From Desulfonatronum thiodismutans (lineage in GTDB: Bacteria > Desulfobacterota > Desulfovibrionia > Desulfovibrionales > Desulfonatronaceae): a stretch of DNA of 64,000 nt. Shown piece by piece: positions 19,004 to 28,315 of the stretch. Position 1 is the first letter of the stretch. Every line of letters begins with the position of its first letter. The notes under the pieces are model-generated. The model was not told the origin of the DNA, made no database searches, and saw only the letters and a list, made by a program, of their open reading frames with translations. The stretch spans positions 245,814 through 309,813 of the forward strand of contig NZ_JPIK01000012.1 in NCBI RefSeq assembly GCF_000717475.1. Reading direction: 5' to 3'. Position numbers and translations under genes: made by a program.

Positions 19004-21694
19004 CTATGGTCGGACCTTGACCAGGTAAGCTCGGTCCCACTGCAAATATTCACGGGCCAGGGCGGTGATGTCGTGCGGGGTTGTTTGCTTGGCCTGTTCA
19101 ATCATGTCCAGGGAATGGTCCAAGGTGAAGCCTCGGGACAGGTTCTCCGCCGCTTCATGGGCCCTGGCAATCAGGCGTTGCCGACCGCGTTGATAGTCGC
19201 CCCAAAGCAGGTTCTTGGCCCGGTCCAGATTCGCTTCCGGGAGGCCCCGGTCAATCAGATCGCGGACCACGTCCTGGAAGCCGTCGATAGCGGCCTCTTC
19301 GTTGTCCGGGGCGGTTCCGATGTAAAAGGCCAGAAACCCGGCCAGGGTCTCCTGCCAGAGCAGGGCGGTCACGGAATAGGCCAAGCCGCGGACGTCGCGC
19401 AATTCACGGAAAAGCATCCCGGACTGTCCGGCCAGGACTTCCCTGAGCAGGTTCAGGCCCGGGGTATGCTCGCTGCCCAGGCCCGGCAGGGGAAAGACCA
19501 CCAGGATGTGGGTCTGGTTGCGATCCTGAAGCTGGAGCGACAGCTTTTGTTCCTCGCCCCAGTGTGGAGATCGGGGAGTGGGAGCGGCCATGACGTCCCG
19601 GCGAGCCAGGTTTTCGGACATGGTCAGCAGGGCGTCCCGGTCCAGATCTCCGCAGGCTGCCAGAACCCAGGGCCGGTCCTTCTGACGATCCCAAAAGGAG
19701 ACGACCTGTTCACGGGTGAAGGCCGTGACCGCGCTCGGTGCGCCGGAGCGCTGGTAGCCGTAGGGGTGTCCGGAAAACAGGAACGGAAAGGTATTGCGCA
19801 GAGCCAGACCCACAGGGCTGTCCTCGGTCCTGACGATGGCCGCGCATTGTTCCTGCTTGGCCCGGGCCAGCTCTTCGGGCAGCCAGGCCGGTTCCTGGAC
19901 CAATTCAGCGAAGAAGGACAGCATTTCCGGACTGAACCGGGTCGGGAAATGGATGTTCAGATAACATTGCTCCAGCCCGGCCCCGGCCGCCACCCGGGCC
20001 GACCTGTCCGCCAGAAAGTCTTGAACCTGCACGGCGTTTTTAAAGTGCGTCCCCTTGGTCCAAATCCGGGCAGTCAACTCGGACAAGCCCTGCTCTTGGT
20101 CGGCCAGCAACAGGTCGCCTCCGTTCCAGCACATGGTCAGGCCCATGTAGGGTAAGGATGCATCAGGCAGCAGGACCAGTATCCGGCCGGGCGCCAGGTG
20201 GACGATCTCCGGCTGGTGACGACCGATGTGGGGCGCGGTGGCGATCTCGGTGGTTCGGGAGGGCCGTTTCCGGATCAGCGTGTCGCGCAGATTCTCCGCG
20301 GCCAGAGCTTCGGGAGTCGGCGTGAAAATGGAACAGACCAGCCCGTCCGTCCGGACATGGGCGCGGATCACATCCCGTAATTGTTCCTGGTCCATGTTTT
20401 TGATCATGTGCAGGTAGATCCGCTCGGCCTCAAAGGACAGCTCATGAAACTGGAAATAGCCCAGTTTGGATGCCATGCCGGAAAGGGTTTCCTTGGTCTG
20501 AAACAGGCCGTCTTCCATGTTCAGCTTGGCCCGGTTCAGGGCCTCCGGGCTGAAACTCTCCGGGGCCAAATCGGCCAGCACATCCGTCAGGCCGGTCCAG
20601 AGGGCCTCGATATTGGCCGGGTCCAACTGGGCCTGGATGGAGAGCATCCCCGCTTCGTCCAGGGTGGTGGCTGAAGCGGAGATGGTGTCCACAATCCCTT
20701 GTTCATACTTGAATTTACGGTACAGCAGGGAGGTCCGGTCTCCGCCCAGCATATGGGCCAGCACGTCCAGACCCACGCTGTGCACGTCCCGCAGACCAGG
20801 AATGGGCAGGGCCAGGAAAAAATAGGATTTTTGCCAGGGTCCCCGATGAATGGCGATATGTGGGGCCGAGCCGCCCGGTACGCACTCGCCCGAACCGCCC
20901 TGAGCCGCATCTCGGGCAGCATTGTGGCCGGGCATGAACGGATTTGGGCAATGGACAAAATGACGTTCGCCGTGGTTGGTCAGGTGGCCGAAAAGCTCCC
21001 GAGCCTGCTCCAGCACCTCTGCGGACCGTACGTCGCCGCACAGAACCAGGACCATGTTCCCCGGCTGATAGCGGGACCGGACATAGGCCGCGAGGTCGTC
21101 CCGGGTGATGGAGCGAACCGTTTCCGGAACGCCGATGATCGGCCGGGCATAAGGCGTCCCGGCCCAGATGCGTTCCTGAACGGATTTGAAAATCCGGCGG
21201 TGCGGATCGTCGTCGCCCTGATCCATCTCGGCCAGAATGACTTGGCGCTCGGACTCCAGTTCCTCGGGGGCGAAGGAGGCGTTGAAGATCATATCCTGGA
21301 TCACGTCCAGGCCCATGGCCCAGTGCTCCGCGGGCAGATCCACGATGTACATGGTGGAGTCGAACCCCGTGGCCGCGTTCAGCTCTCCCCCCAGGGACTC
21401 GACATCCGCGGCGGCCTGGCCTTGAGCCCGCCGGCTCGTCCCCTTGAAGACCATGTGTTCGAGCAGGTGGCTGATTCCGCCCTGTTCCGGGGCTTCATGG
21501 ACCGAACCGGCCCGGACGAACAGCCGGATCGAGACCAGGGGGAAACGGTCGTCTTCGTGGACGAGCACGGTCAGGCCGTTGGCCAGGACGTGGACCTGGG
21601 TCCCTGATGCAACCGGAAGCGGCGTCTCGACAAGGGCTAGGTGGGAAGTTGCGGAGCGTGAAGCAGGGTCGACGGAAGAAGGGCTGTTCGCCAT
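19004..21694 (-). CDS. M16-family zinc metalloprotease (two-domain, pitrilysin-like)
   Basis: About 896 residues containing two M16 modules in one chain. The active-site inverted motif HLLEH lies near residue 75 in GGISHLLEHMVFKGTSRRA, with the downstream glutamate in the ESLGGELNA region. The second half contains the non-catalytic repeat (VLAACGDLDRDALL, REVLAGQSGMLFRELRDVRG). The ATG at 21694 is preferred to a TTG two codons upstream. There is no clear signal peptide, so it may act on peptides in the cytoplasm. Confidence 0.93.
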   Translation of the reverse strand: MANSPSSVDPASRSATSHLALVETPLPVASGTQVHVLANGLTVLVHEDDRFPLVSIRLFVRAGSVHEAPEQGGISHLLEHMVFKGTSRRAQGQAAADVESLGGELNAATGFDSTMYIVDLPAEHWAMGLDVIQDMIFNASFAPEELESERQVILAEMDQGDDDPHRRIFKSVQERIWAGTPYARPIIGVPETVRSITRDDLAAYVRSRYQPGNMVLVLCGDVRSAEVLEQARELFGHLTNHGERHFVHCPNPFMPGHNAARDAAQGGSGECVPGGSAPHIAIHRGPWQKSYFFLALPIPGLRDVHSVGLDVLAHMLGGDRTSLLYRKFKYEQGIVDTISASATTLDEAGMLSIQAQLDPANIEALWTGLTDVLADLAPESFSPEALNRAKLNMEDGLFQTKETLSGMASKLGYFQFHELSFEAERIYLHMIKNMDQEQLRDVIRAHVRTDGLVCSIFTPTPEALAAENLRDTLIRKRPSRTTEIATAPHIGRHQPEIVHLAPGRILVLLPDASLPYMGLTMCWNGGDLLLADQEQGLSELTARIWTKGTHFKNAVQVQDFLADRSARVAAGAGLEQCYLNIHFPTRFSPEMLSFFAELVQEPAWLPEELARAKQEQCAAIVRTEDSPVGLALRNTFPFLFSGHPYGYQRSGAPSAVTAFTREQVVSFWDRQKDRPWVLAACGDLDRDALLTMSENLARRDVMAAPTPRSPHWGEEQKLSLQLQDRNQTHILVVFPLPGLGSEHTPGLNLLREVLAGQSGMLFRELRDVRGLAYSVTALLWQETLAGFLAFYIGTAPDNEEAAIDGFQDVVRDLIDRGLPEANLDRAKNLLWGDYQRGRQRLIARAHEAAENLSRGFTLDHSLDMIEQAKQTTPHDITALAREYLQWDRAYLVKVRP

Positions 21695-21745
21695 GGGCAA
21701 AACTCGATGGATGGTGAAGGTGAAAAAGGGGTGAGGGTTGAATGG

Positions 21746-21780
21746 AAAAAAGGCACGGACGCGGATCGTCCGTGCCTCTT
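21746..21780 (-). terminator. Intrinsic terminator downstream of the 89-residue gene
   Basis: A perfect 10-bp stem (21751-21760 with 21768-21777) and a 7-nt loop. On the minus strand it is followed by a T-run complementary to 21746-21750. It ends the transcript from 22103, separating it from the M16 gene. Confidence 0.85.
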
Positions 21781-21833
21781 TTCGCGAAGACGTACAGGCC
21801 GTCGTCCATCAAGAAGATGACGGCAATTTTTGA

Positions 21834-22103
21834 TTAGACTTTGCAGGCTTCTCCGCCCTGGCAGTAGACGCGAATGAAATCCGCGACATGCACGCCCAGG
21901 TGGATGCACTCGACGCCCTGAAGACATTTTTCGGCGTCTTCCTGTTCGATGTGGGTCTTTTGCTCGCTGCCGTCTTTTTTCAGGGAGACCACCCAGGCCT
22001 TTTTGGCCTCGTCGAACGTCGTGGTCATGGTCACGCCGTATTTTCCCAACTCAGGGTAAAAACCTGAAATTTTGGCCAACAGTTCCTTGGAATCCACGCT
22101 CAT
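21834..22103 (-). CDS. Small conserved hypothetical protein with three cysteines
   Basis: An 89-residue protein. The start at 22103 has an excellent AAGGAGG site. It has a pair of beta strands (GVTMTTTFDEAKKAWVVSLK) and a helix-plus-cysteine tail (AEKCLQGVECIHLGVHVADF, ending CQGGEACKV). It is monocistronic with its own terminator. Not recognised; the cysteine spacing could bind a metal or form disulfides. Confidence 0.7.
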   Translation of the reverse strand: MSVDSKELLAKISGFYPELGKYGVTMTTTFDEAKKAWVVSLKKDGSEQKTHIEQEDAEKCLQGVECIHLGVHVADFIRVYCQGGEACKV

Positions 22104-22248
22104 AAGACCTCCTTGCGATGAGGGTTCGATGTCCGTGCATGATGCCTTTTGGTCGAACATTTAAGAAATGCACATTCAAAATATTGCTTTTTTAGCATGG
22201 GGGATGGTTTCAGGCAAGATAAATCCCAGGCTGCAAAGCTTGCGTACG

Positions 22249-22737
22249 TCACGGTTGAACGCACCCCGTCGGTTCGGGGAGAGGATGTCGCGATTGTTGG
22301 AGTGTATTTTCGCTGAGAGCAGCAAAAGCAGGTTGGTTGACGATCATGTAAATGTAAATCGGGCTGATTTCCGCGTAGGCCTCGGGTGAGAGCCGTTCTT
22401 CCAACAATTGCATCCATGTGTCCAATTGGGCCGGCCAGTAGGTGAGTCGAAAGCCGTGGGAGCGGTAGGCCTGAAAAACCCAGAGCACGGTGTCCACGAG
22501 GTTTTTGGGGTCGTAGAGCCAGAGCAGGGAGGTCATGAACCGGGCGTGGTTGCGGTGGTTGTCCTCCATCATGGCCGTGTTGTTTTTGCCTATCAGGGTG
22601 TCGATGTCCGCCCGTGCGGACATGCGCTGGTTCAATTCCGCGGCCAGGGCCGGTGCCAGGGACTCGAATTCCCGGGCCGTTTGTCGACTGGAGGGCGTGA
22701 TGCGCCCGGCTTTTTCGATCAGTTCCTCGCGGGTCAT
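22249..22737 (-). CDS. Conserved hypothetical helical protein
   Basis: A 162-residue, predominantly helical protein with many conserved-looking aromatics (LLWLYDPKNLVDTVLWVFQ, GFRLTYWPAQLDTWM, SPIYIYMIVNQPAF). There is no signal peptide or classical motif. Its ATGA start overlaps the stop of the EVE-domain gene, so the two are translationally coupled. I do not recognise the family. Confidence 0.7.
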   Translation of the reverse strand: MTREELIEKAGRITPSSRQTAREFESLAPALAAELNQRMSARADIDTLIGKNNTAMMEDNHRNHARFMTSLLWLYDPKNLVDTVLWVFQAYRSHGFRLTYWPAQLDTWMQLLEERLSPEAYAEISPIYIYMIVNQPAFAALSENTLQQSRHPLPEPTGCVQP

Positions 22738-23237
22738 GAGTTTGCCTCCTGTGCTTCCTTCGCCAGCCGCAGGATGGTCGCGAACTGGGACTCGGTCACG
22801 GGCTGGACCGAAAGCCGACTGCCCTTGCGCAGCAGCTCCATGCCGGCCAGGTCGGCCACGGTGCGCAGCATGGGCAGGGGCAAGGGGTGGGTGAATTTGC
22901 GGACCAGCCGGATGTCCACCATGTCCCAGACCGGTTTGTCCGGGGTGGATCTGGGATCGAAGTGGTCGCTTTGCGGGTCCCAGGCCGTGTGGTCCGGGTA
23001 GGCCTCGCGGACGATCTCGGCCAGGCCGACCACGGATGGGTTGGTCTGGCTGTGGTAATACAGGGCCTGGTCCCCAACACGCATCTCGCGCATCAGGTTC
23101 CGGGCCTGATAGTTGCGCACCCCGTCCCAGAAGGTGGCCTGACCGGGGGCCGCGGCCAAGTCGTCGATGGAAAAGCAGCCGGGTTCGCTTTTCAGGAGCC
23201 AGTACCTGGGGGTGTTTCTGGGGTTGTTGCTGGGCAT
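22734..23237 (-). CDS. EVE-domain protein (modified-base recognition)
   Basis: A 167-residue protein that is essentially one EVE domain. It shows YWLLKSEPGCFSIDDLAA at the N-terminus, WDGVRNYQARNLMREMRVGD in the middle, and YYHSQTNPSVVGLAEIVREAY. EVE is related to PUA/YTH folds and binds modified bases in nucleic acids, often in methyl-dependent DNA recognition. This copy is free-standing and not next to a nuclease, so a housekeeping RNA role is also possible. Confidence 0.9.
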   Translation of the reverse strand: MPSNNPRNTPRYWLLKSEPGCFSIDDLAAAPGQATFWDGVRNYQARNLMREMRVGDQALYYHSQTNPSVVGLAEIVREAYPDHTAWDPQSDHFDPRSTPDKPVWDMVDIRLVRKFTHPLPLPMLRTVADLAGMELLRKGSRLSVQPVTESQFATILRLAKEAQEANS

Positions 23238-23252
23238 GGGCGTCTCGCTGGA

Positions 23253-24650
23253 TCAGGACCGGGTTTCCACGGTATAGGTCAGTAGGAGTTGATCCTGTTT
23301 ACTGGAGGGCGGGACGTCCAGGGTGAAGCGGGTGCGGCGGGCGTCCAGGCGTTCGTGGTCGTGGCTGGAAGAGGTGATCCGCCAGTCGCCGAACAGGGTG
23401 TCCTCCAGCAGGATGCGTTGCGGCTCGTCCCTGCTGTTGCGAACCCGGATCTCCCAGGTGTAGCGGATCACATTGCGGCCCAACTGCTCATGGGCGGTCA
23501 TGGTCCGCTCCACGTTGACGTCAAAGGCCTGGCCCATGCGCAATTCCACGTCCGCGTCCCTGGGCGTGTGGTCGATGCGGTCCTCGCCGATGAACAGGGT
23601 GCTGTCGTCGCGGCTTTCCTGATAGGCCCGGACAATTCCCTTGGGCAGGGGCAGACCCAGTCCATTGGCCTCGGCGTTCTTGAAGGTCAGAAACACGTCC
23701 ACGCCCTGTTTGATAGTCCCCTGGCCTGGGTTGGGATAGCCGCCGAAACGGGCGATCAGCTTCTTGTCCAGAGTCATTTCCGGGGCTTGCAGCAGACTGA
23801 CCTGCTTGGTCTGGCGGTTGGCGATGTCCACCGGACGGGGCAGGCTGTAGAGGTGGTATTCGAAGAATTCCTCCTGCTGCATCTGTTCCGCGGCCATGGG
23901 CGCGGCCCGGGTCATGTCCCGGCGCATCAGCGTGGGTTCCGGGCGGACCACGTTCACCTCCCCGGCCACCAGCTTCAGGGCGGCCTGGTCAAAGGCCATG
24001 CCCGACTGATTGTCCAGGGTCACCCAGCCGGACAGCGCGGCCCGTTGGTTGTCGCGGTCCACCTTGAGTACGTAGTCGGCCCGCCAGTTCATGCCTCCGG
24101 CCAAATAGGAGACGTCGAGAAACTGCCGGGGCGGTCCGTCGTTACGCACCAGCCAGACCAGTGTCGGCCGGGGTCGCAGCCCTGCGGGCATTTCGGCTAG
24201 GTACACGGCGTCATGATTGCCCACGAAAATCTGATCGTCCACCTGGAAGATCGGCCGGTCGTTGTTGGCCAGGAGCACGGCCTCCCGGAGCACCGTGGCT
24301 TTGCGGTCATGGGGATCGGGCAGCACGACCTTCAGCGTCTGGCCCACGTAGCGGTCCAGCAGGCTCTTTACGCTGATCAGGTCGTACTCGTAGTTCATGT
24401 CCAGGACGACGAAAGCATCGGGCGCGGTCAAGGAACGGACCTGCAAGGTAGGGGCCTCGATGGTCTCGGCTACTCCGCTGAACTCCACCAGCCCGGAGCC
24501 CGAAGGCAGTTCCACCTCCCGGACTTCGTTAATCAAAGCCTGCCCGTGGTTGTAGATCGTGACGGTCAGGGCCGTGCTCTCCTCGGCCCAGGACGTCCGG
24601 CCGAGGAGGACGCAGCATAAGAAGAGAGAAATGGTGATCAGGGTTTTCAT
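23253..24650 (-). CDS. Secreted DUF4139 protein
   Basis: A 465-residue exported protein. The signal peptide is MKTLITISLFLCCVLLGRTSWA, with cleavage before EEST. The mature part begins with a short beta domain (VTIYNHGQALINEVREVELP), then the long DUF4139 region containing LDVSYLAGGMNWRADYVLKV and ALSGWVTLDNQSG. The start at 24650 has GAGG upstream. Members of this family are envelope proteins of unknown function. It lies 15 bases downstream of nothing else on this strand except gap, 195 bases away. Confidence 0.85.
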   Translation of the reverse strand: MKTLITISLFLCCVLLGRTSWAEESTALTVTIYNHGQALINEVREVELPSGSGLVEFSGVAETIEAPTLQVRSLTAPDAFVVLDMNYEYDLISVKSLLDRYVGQTLKVVLPDPHDRKATVLREAVLLANNDRPIFQVDDQIFVGNHDAVYLAEMPAGLRPRPTLVWLVRNDGPPRQFLDVSYLAGGMNWRADYVLKVDRDNQRAALSGWVTLDNQSGMAFDQAALKLVAGEVNVVRPEPTLMRRDMTRAAPMAAEQMQQEEFFEYHLYSLPRPVDIANRQTKQVSLLQAPEMTLDKKLIARFGGYPNPGQGTIKQGVDVFLTFKNAEANGLGLPLPKGIVRAYQESRDDSTLFIGEDRIDHTPRDADVELRMGQAFDVNVERTMTAHEQLGRNVIRYTWEIRVRNSRDEPQRILLEDTLFGDWRITSSSHDHERLDARRTRFTLDVPPSSKQDQLLLTYTVETRS

Positions 24651-24728
24651 GGCGAACCTCGGTGTTTGAAATTGCCTTCGCGCCTTCATCTTATTCCACT
24701 TTGCTTCAATAGTGGCCTTGGAATCATG

Positions 24729-24813
24729 ATCGAAATCGGTATCGAAATCGAAATCGAGAAAAAAAGGAAGTCGCTAGAATGACAACGATAGCGATTTCGA
24801 TACCGATTTCGAT
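24729..24813. repeat. 22-bp inverted repeat built from an ATCGAA/GAAATCG hexamer-like motif
   Basis: A 22-base arm at 24729-24750 is found perfectly inverted at 24792-24813, with a 41-base spacer. The arms are themselves low-complexity (repeated ATCGAAATCG units that continue to about 24757 and 24818). It lies between gap and the DUF4139 gene and may act as a terminator of gap or be a repeat element. Confidence 0.8.
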
Positions 24814-24844
24814 TTCGACTCCAAGCTTGGCTTAGCTGTTCAAA

Positions 24845-25864
24845 TCACAACCCCTTCTCAGCCATATACGTTACCAGATCACCAACCCGGCAGGAATAGC
24901 CCCATTCGTTGTCGTACCAGGAGTAGATTTTGGCCATGTTTCCGGACTGAACCATGGTGAAGTCGGCTTCCACGATGGACGAGCGGGGGTCGCCGATGAA
25001 GTCCGAGGAGACCAGCGGGGACTCGGAGTATCCGAGGATGCCTTTCAAGGGGCCTTCGGCCGCGGCCTTGAGCAGGGCTCGCAGGTCCTCGGTGGTGGTG
25101 TCCTTTTCCAGTTCGCAGACAAAGTCCACCAGGGAGACCGTTGGGGTGGGCACGCGGACCGAGTAGCCGGAGAACTTGCCGGCCATTTCCGGGATGACAA
25201 GGGCCACGGCCTTGGCCGCGCCGGTGGAGGTGGGGATCATGTTGCAGGCCGCGGCCCTGGCCCGGCGCAGGTCGGAGTGTGGCAGGTCAAGGATGCGCTG
25301 GTCGTTGGTGTAGGCGTGGATGGTGGTCATGGTGCCCTTGCTGATGCCGTACTTCTCGTGCACGACCTTGACCACGGGGGCCAGGCAGTTGGTGGTGCAG
25401 GAGGCGTTGGAGATGATATGATGCTTGGCCGGGTCGTAGGCGGCCTCGTTCACACCCATGACGATGGTGATGTCCTCCTCCTTGGCCGGCGCGGAAATGA
25501 TCACCTTCTTGGCTCCGGCCTCGATGTGCATGGCCGCCTTGGGGCCGGTGCGGAAGATGCCCGTGCACTCCACCACCACGTCCACTTTGCGCGAGGCCCA
25601 AGGGATCAGTCGGGGATCGCGTTCGGCGAAGTTGGTGACCTGGAAGTCGTCGCCCACCAGCATGGTGTCGCCGTCCACGCGGACTTCGGGCTCGAAGCGT
25701 CCGTAGCTGGTGTCGTGGGCCACGAGATGGGCGTTGGTCTTGATGTCGAACAGGTCGTTCACCGCCACGACCTCGATGACGTCGCGATGATATTTCCACA
25801 TGGATTTGAGAACCTGCCGCCCGATGCGGCCGAAACCGTTGATGCCGACACGTATTTTGCTCAT
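24845..25864 (-). CDS. gap: Glyceraldehyde-3-phosphate dehydrogenase, type I
   Basis: A 339-residue GAPDH. The NAD-binding [10 protein letters not shown] is near residue 7, the catalytic cysteine motif [12 protein letters not shown] near residue 150, and the catalytic histidine in [10 protein letters not shown] near residue 177. The C-terminal [10 protein letters not shown] is also present. It is the glycolytic/gluconeogenic enzyme; the length is standard. The start has a GAGG site. Confidence 0.97.
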   Translation of the reverse strand: MSKIRVGINGFGRIGRQVLKSMWKYHRDVIEVVAVNDLFDIKTNAHLVAHDTSYGRFEPEVRVDGDTMLVGDDFQVTNFAERDPRLIPWASRKVDVVVECTGIFRTGPKAAMHIEAGAKKVIISAPAKEEDITIVMGVNEAAYDPAKHHIISNASCTTNCLAPVVKVVHEKYGISKGTMTTIHAYTNDQRILDLPHSDLRRARAAACNMIPTSTGAAKAVALVIPEMAGKFSGYSVRVPTPTVSLVDFVCELEKDTTTEDLRALLKAAAEGPLKGILGYSESPLVSSDFIGDPRSSIVEADFTMVQSGNMAKIYSWYDNEWGYSCRVGDLVTYMAEKGL

Positions 25865-25946
25865 GCGTTCCTCCGAACGGATGTCGAGTTGCTGGGTTGG
25901 GGAAAAAAGAGGAAGGGCAAGTGGGCGTTTTTCAACGGACTATCAA

Positions 25947-26507
25947 TCAATCCTCGAAGACTTGGTAGATATAGTCGTTGGCCAGTTCGCTGGCCCGTTT
26001 GAGGGCGTGAAACATCCGGGCGTTTTCCAAGGCGATGCCGCACAGGTTGGCGATGCAGCTCAGAAATTCCAGTTCTTCCTCGGTGAAACTGCGGGTTTCC
26101 CCGGCGTAGACGCGGAGGACGCCGATGACTTTGTTGCCCTGGGCGGTGAGCGGCACCACCACGATGGAGACCAGCCCTTCTTCGGTGGCCTGCTGGGGGT
26201 ACTGGAAACGGGGGTCGGTCCGGACGTCGGCGATGTACACGGCGTTCCCGGCCAGGGCTTCCTGATCCAGCTTGCTCTTGGCCACTTCCACGGGGCCTTT
26301 TTGGGCGTAGCGTTCGCTCAATCCGTAGTAGGCGTCCGGCTTGAGGATCTCTCCGGTCCTGTTCAACAGACGAATGAAGCACCCCTTGGCGTTCATGGTC
26401 GTGGCCACCTGTTCGACGATCTGCCCGAGGACCACTTTGGGTTCCAACGACGAGTTGACGACCTTGGCGATCTTGTAAATGGTCTTGTAAAATGCTTGTG
26501 GTTCCAT
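25947..26507 (-). CDS. GAF-domain protein
   Basis: A 186-residue protein: a short helical start (MEPQAFYKTIYKIAKVVNSS) then a single GAF domain over residues 25-170 (GCFIRLLNRTGEILKPDAYYG, SIVVVPLTAQGNKVIGVLRV). GAF domains bind small ligands or nucleotides. No output domain is attached, so it is either a stand-alone sensor or a partner. It lies 82 bases upstream of gap and may be co-transcribed. The ATG at 26507 is chosen for AGGAAC upstream. Confidence 0.88.
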   Translation of the reverse strand: MEPQAFYKTIYKIAKVVNSSLEPKVVLGQIVEQVATTMNAKGCFIRLLNRTGEILKPDAYYGLSERYAQKGPVEVAKSKLDQEALAGNAVYIADVRTDPRFQYPQQATEEGLVSIVVVPLTAQGNKVIGVLRVYAGETRSFTEEELEFLSCIANLCGIALENARMFHALKRASELANDYIYQVFED

Positions 26508-26837
26508 AGCTGTTCCTGCCTTTGCTGAATTGTCCACGTGCATGCGACCGGGCCACATTGGCGCTGGCGTCCCGTTCGCGGCCTCTTTTCGCTCATCACG
26601 CTTGGCTATAACAATGCGTCCCCTTCCCGGAAATCACGGTTTTTTTGTCTTCACAAGGGGACGATTTTCTTAAACTAGTCTAGGCGTTTTTGCATTGCAA
26701 GGGGAGGGAATTTGAGAGGTTTCGAGGCCAAAAGACCGGTGTGGGCGTGGCTGTACGGCGATGCTTGATTGCCGGATGATCCGGGATTTTGTAGATGCTT
26801 CACATTACGGACAGCAACCTGTTTCCCGGAGTAAGTC
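26508..26837. other. Divergent intergenic region, GAF and Sel1 genes
   Basis: These 330 bases lie between divergently transcribed genes and contain no credible gene. They must hold promoters for both directions; a short AT-rich stretch at about 26639-26695 is the likeliest site, but no consensus -35/-10 pair stands out. Confidence 0.4.
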
Positions 26838-27749
26838 ATGTTTACGCGCACGATCCCGTCCACGACTTTGATTTTTTGCCTGACCTTGGCGTGTTGTCTT
26901 TTTCTCGTCCTCCTTGGCCCTCTTTGCGTGGCCGAAAGCGCTCCGTTCCAGGATCTGGGGCGGATTCAAGAGCAGGCCTTGGCCGGGGACGTGGAATGCC
27001 AGCATCGACTGGGATTGATTTACGGGGAAGGTCGGGGAGTGCCTCGGGACCCGGAGTCGGCGTTCTACTGGTTCAGCAAGGCCGCGGATCAAGGCCATCT
27101 GGAATCCCAGGTGAATCTGGGAGCCATGTATGCCATGGGAGTCGGTGTGGAGCTTAATTATATGCACGCGGCCCACTGGTACAGGACCGCCGCGGAGCGC
27201 GGCCATCCGGAAGCCCAGAACAACCTGGCCATTCTCTTCGAGGAGGGGCTGGGCTTTGCCGTGGACAAGGGCCAAGCCGTGCAGTGGTATGTTCGGGCCG
27301 CGAAACAGGGATACCCGGAGGCCCAGTACAATCTGGCCCAGTTGTACCTGGAGGGCGACGGCGTGGATCGTGACCCTCAGACCGCCCTGGACCTGCTCAT
27401 GGCCGCCGCGGAAAGCGGCTACGTCCCGGCCCAATACCATGCCGGATATCTCCTGGAACGGGGCGACGGCGTGGAGCCGAATCCGCGCCGGGCCGCGGCC
27501 TTCTACATGATGGCCGCGGAACAGGGGTCGCCCCTGGCCCAGCTCAACCTGGGGCTGATGTATCTCACAGGCCAGGGGGTCTCTCAGGAAAACGTTCTGG
27601 CCTATAAATGGTTCGTTTTGGCCTTGTTCCAGGGCGTTGAACAGGCCGCGGAAGCCATGCACCTGGCCGAACTGCAAATGACCCCCGGCCAGATCTCCGA
27701 AGCCCGCCGTCAGGCCGAAGAATGGGTGCTCCGGAAACGGGCCCAGTGA
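26838..27749 (+). CDS. Secreted Sel1-repeat protein
   Basis: A 303-residue protein with a signal peptide (LIFCLTLACCLFLVLLGPLC, cleavage near VAESA) and six to seven Sel1-like helical repeats of 36 residues from about residue 50. Examples are GEGRGVPRDPESAFYWFSKA, GDGVDRDPQTALDLLMAAAE and GQGVSQENVLAYKWFVLA. Such solenoids mediate protein-protein contacts in the envelope. It runs into trmL 7 bases downstream. Confidence 0.92.
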   Translation: MFTRTIPSTTLIFCLTLACCLFLVLLGPLCVAESAPFQDLGRIQEQALAGDVECQHRLGLIYGEGRGVPRDPESAFYWFSKAADQGHLESQVNLGAMYAMGVGVELNYMHAAHWYRTAAERGHPEAQNNLAILFEEGLGFAVDKGQAVQWYVRAAKQGYPEAQYNLAQLYLEGDGVDRDPQTALDLLMAAAESGYVPAQYHAGYLLERGDGVEPNPRRAAAFYMMAAEQGSPLAQLNLGLMYLTGQGVSQENVLAYKWFVLALFQGVEQAAEAMHLAELQMTPGQISEARRQAEEWVLRKRAQ

Positions 27750-27756
27750 GACGGCC

Positions 27757-28221
27757 ATGCACATCGTCCTGTACGAACCGGAAATCCCCCCGAATACCGG
27801 TAACATCGCCCGGCTCTGCGCGGCCACGCAAACCCCGCTGCACCTCATCGAACCGTTGGGGTTTTCCATTGAAGACAGATATTTGCGTCGAGCCGGGCTG
27901 GACTATTGGGAGCACGTTCAGGTCCGGACATGGCCGGACTGGGCCGCGTTTCTCCAGAACAAGGAGCCGGGGCGACTGGTGTTCACCAGCGCCCGGAAAG
28001 GCGCGGCGCACCACCTTTTCGCGTTTCAGCCGAACGACTTCCTGGTCTTCGGCCCGGAAACCAGAGGCCTGCCCGAGGAGCTGCTGTTGGACGACGCCCT
28101 TTGCGTGCGCGTGCCCATCTGGGGCCAAGTGCGCAGCCTGAACCTCTCCACTTGCGCCGGCATCGTGCTGTATGAGGCTTTGCGGCAAACCGGGATACCG
28201 CCTGAAGCGTCTGGTCAGTGA
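27757..28221 (+). CDS. trmL: tRNA (cytidine/uridine-34-2'-O)-methyltransferase
   Basis: A 154-residue SPOUT methyltransferase. The N-terminus MHIVLYEPEIPPNTGNIARL, the GPETRGLPEELL loop near residue 97 and the knotted C-terminal LNLSTCAGIVLYEAL are diagnostic for TrmL. It methylates the wobble ribose of tRNA-Leu isoacceptors. A perfect 48-bp palindrome follows 23 bases after the stop. Confidence 0.95.
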   Translation: MHIVLYEPEIPPNTGNIARLCAATQTPLHLIEPLGFSIEDRYLRRAGLDYWEHVQVRTWPDWAAFLQNKEPGRLVFTSARKGAAHHLFAFQPNDFLVFGPETRGLPEELLLDDALCVRVPIWGQVRSLNLSTCAGIVLYEALRQTGIPPEASGQ

Positions 28222-28244
28222 AGCCAATTCCAGCGGCCGGAATC

Positions 28245-28292
28245 AACGTCAAACGGCCCCGGCAGCAATTGCTGCCGGGGCCGTTTGACGTT
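28245..28292. terminator. Perfect 48-bp palindrome, probable bidirectional terminator
   Basis: Two 24-base arms with no spacer form a perfect palindrome centred at 28268/28269 (GC-rich core, AATT centre). It lies between trmL (plus) and the convergent TRAP permease (minus), 23 bases from each stop. There is no strong T-run, only TTTGACGTT on either side, so it may stop transcription in both directions imperfectly. Confidence 0.75.
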
Positions 28293-28315
28293 GCATGGAT
28301 CGGCGGGATTTGCCG

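Noticed and set aside
26805..27869. A 354-codon minus-strand frame opposite the Sel1 gene with apparent internal repeats.
   Set aside because: The repetition is the mirror of Sel1 repeats on the plus strand; it is not an independent gene.
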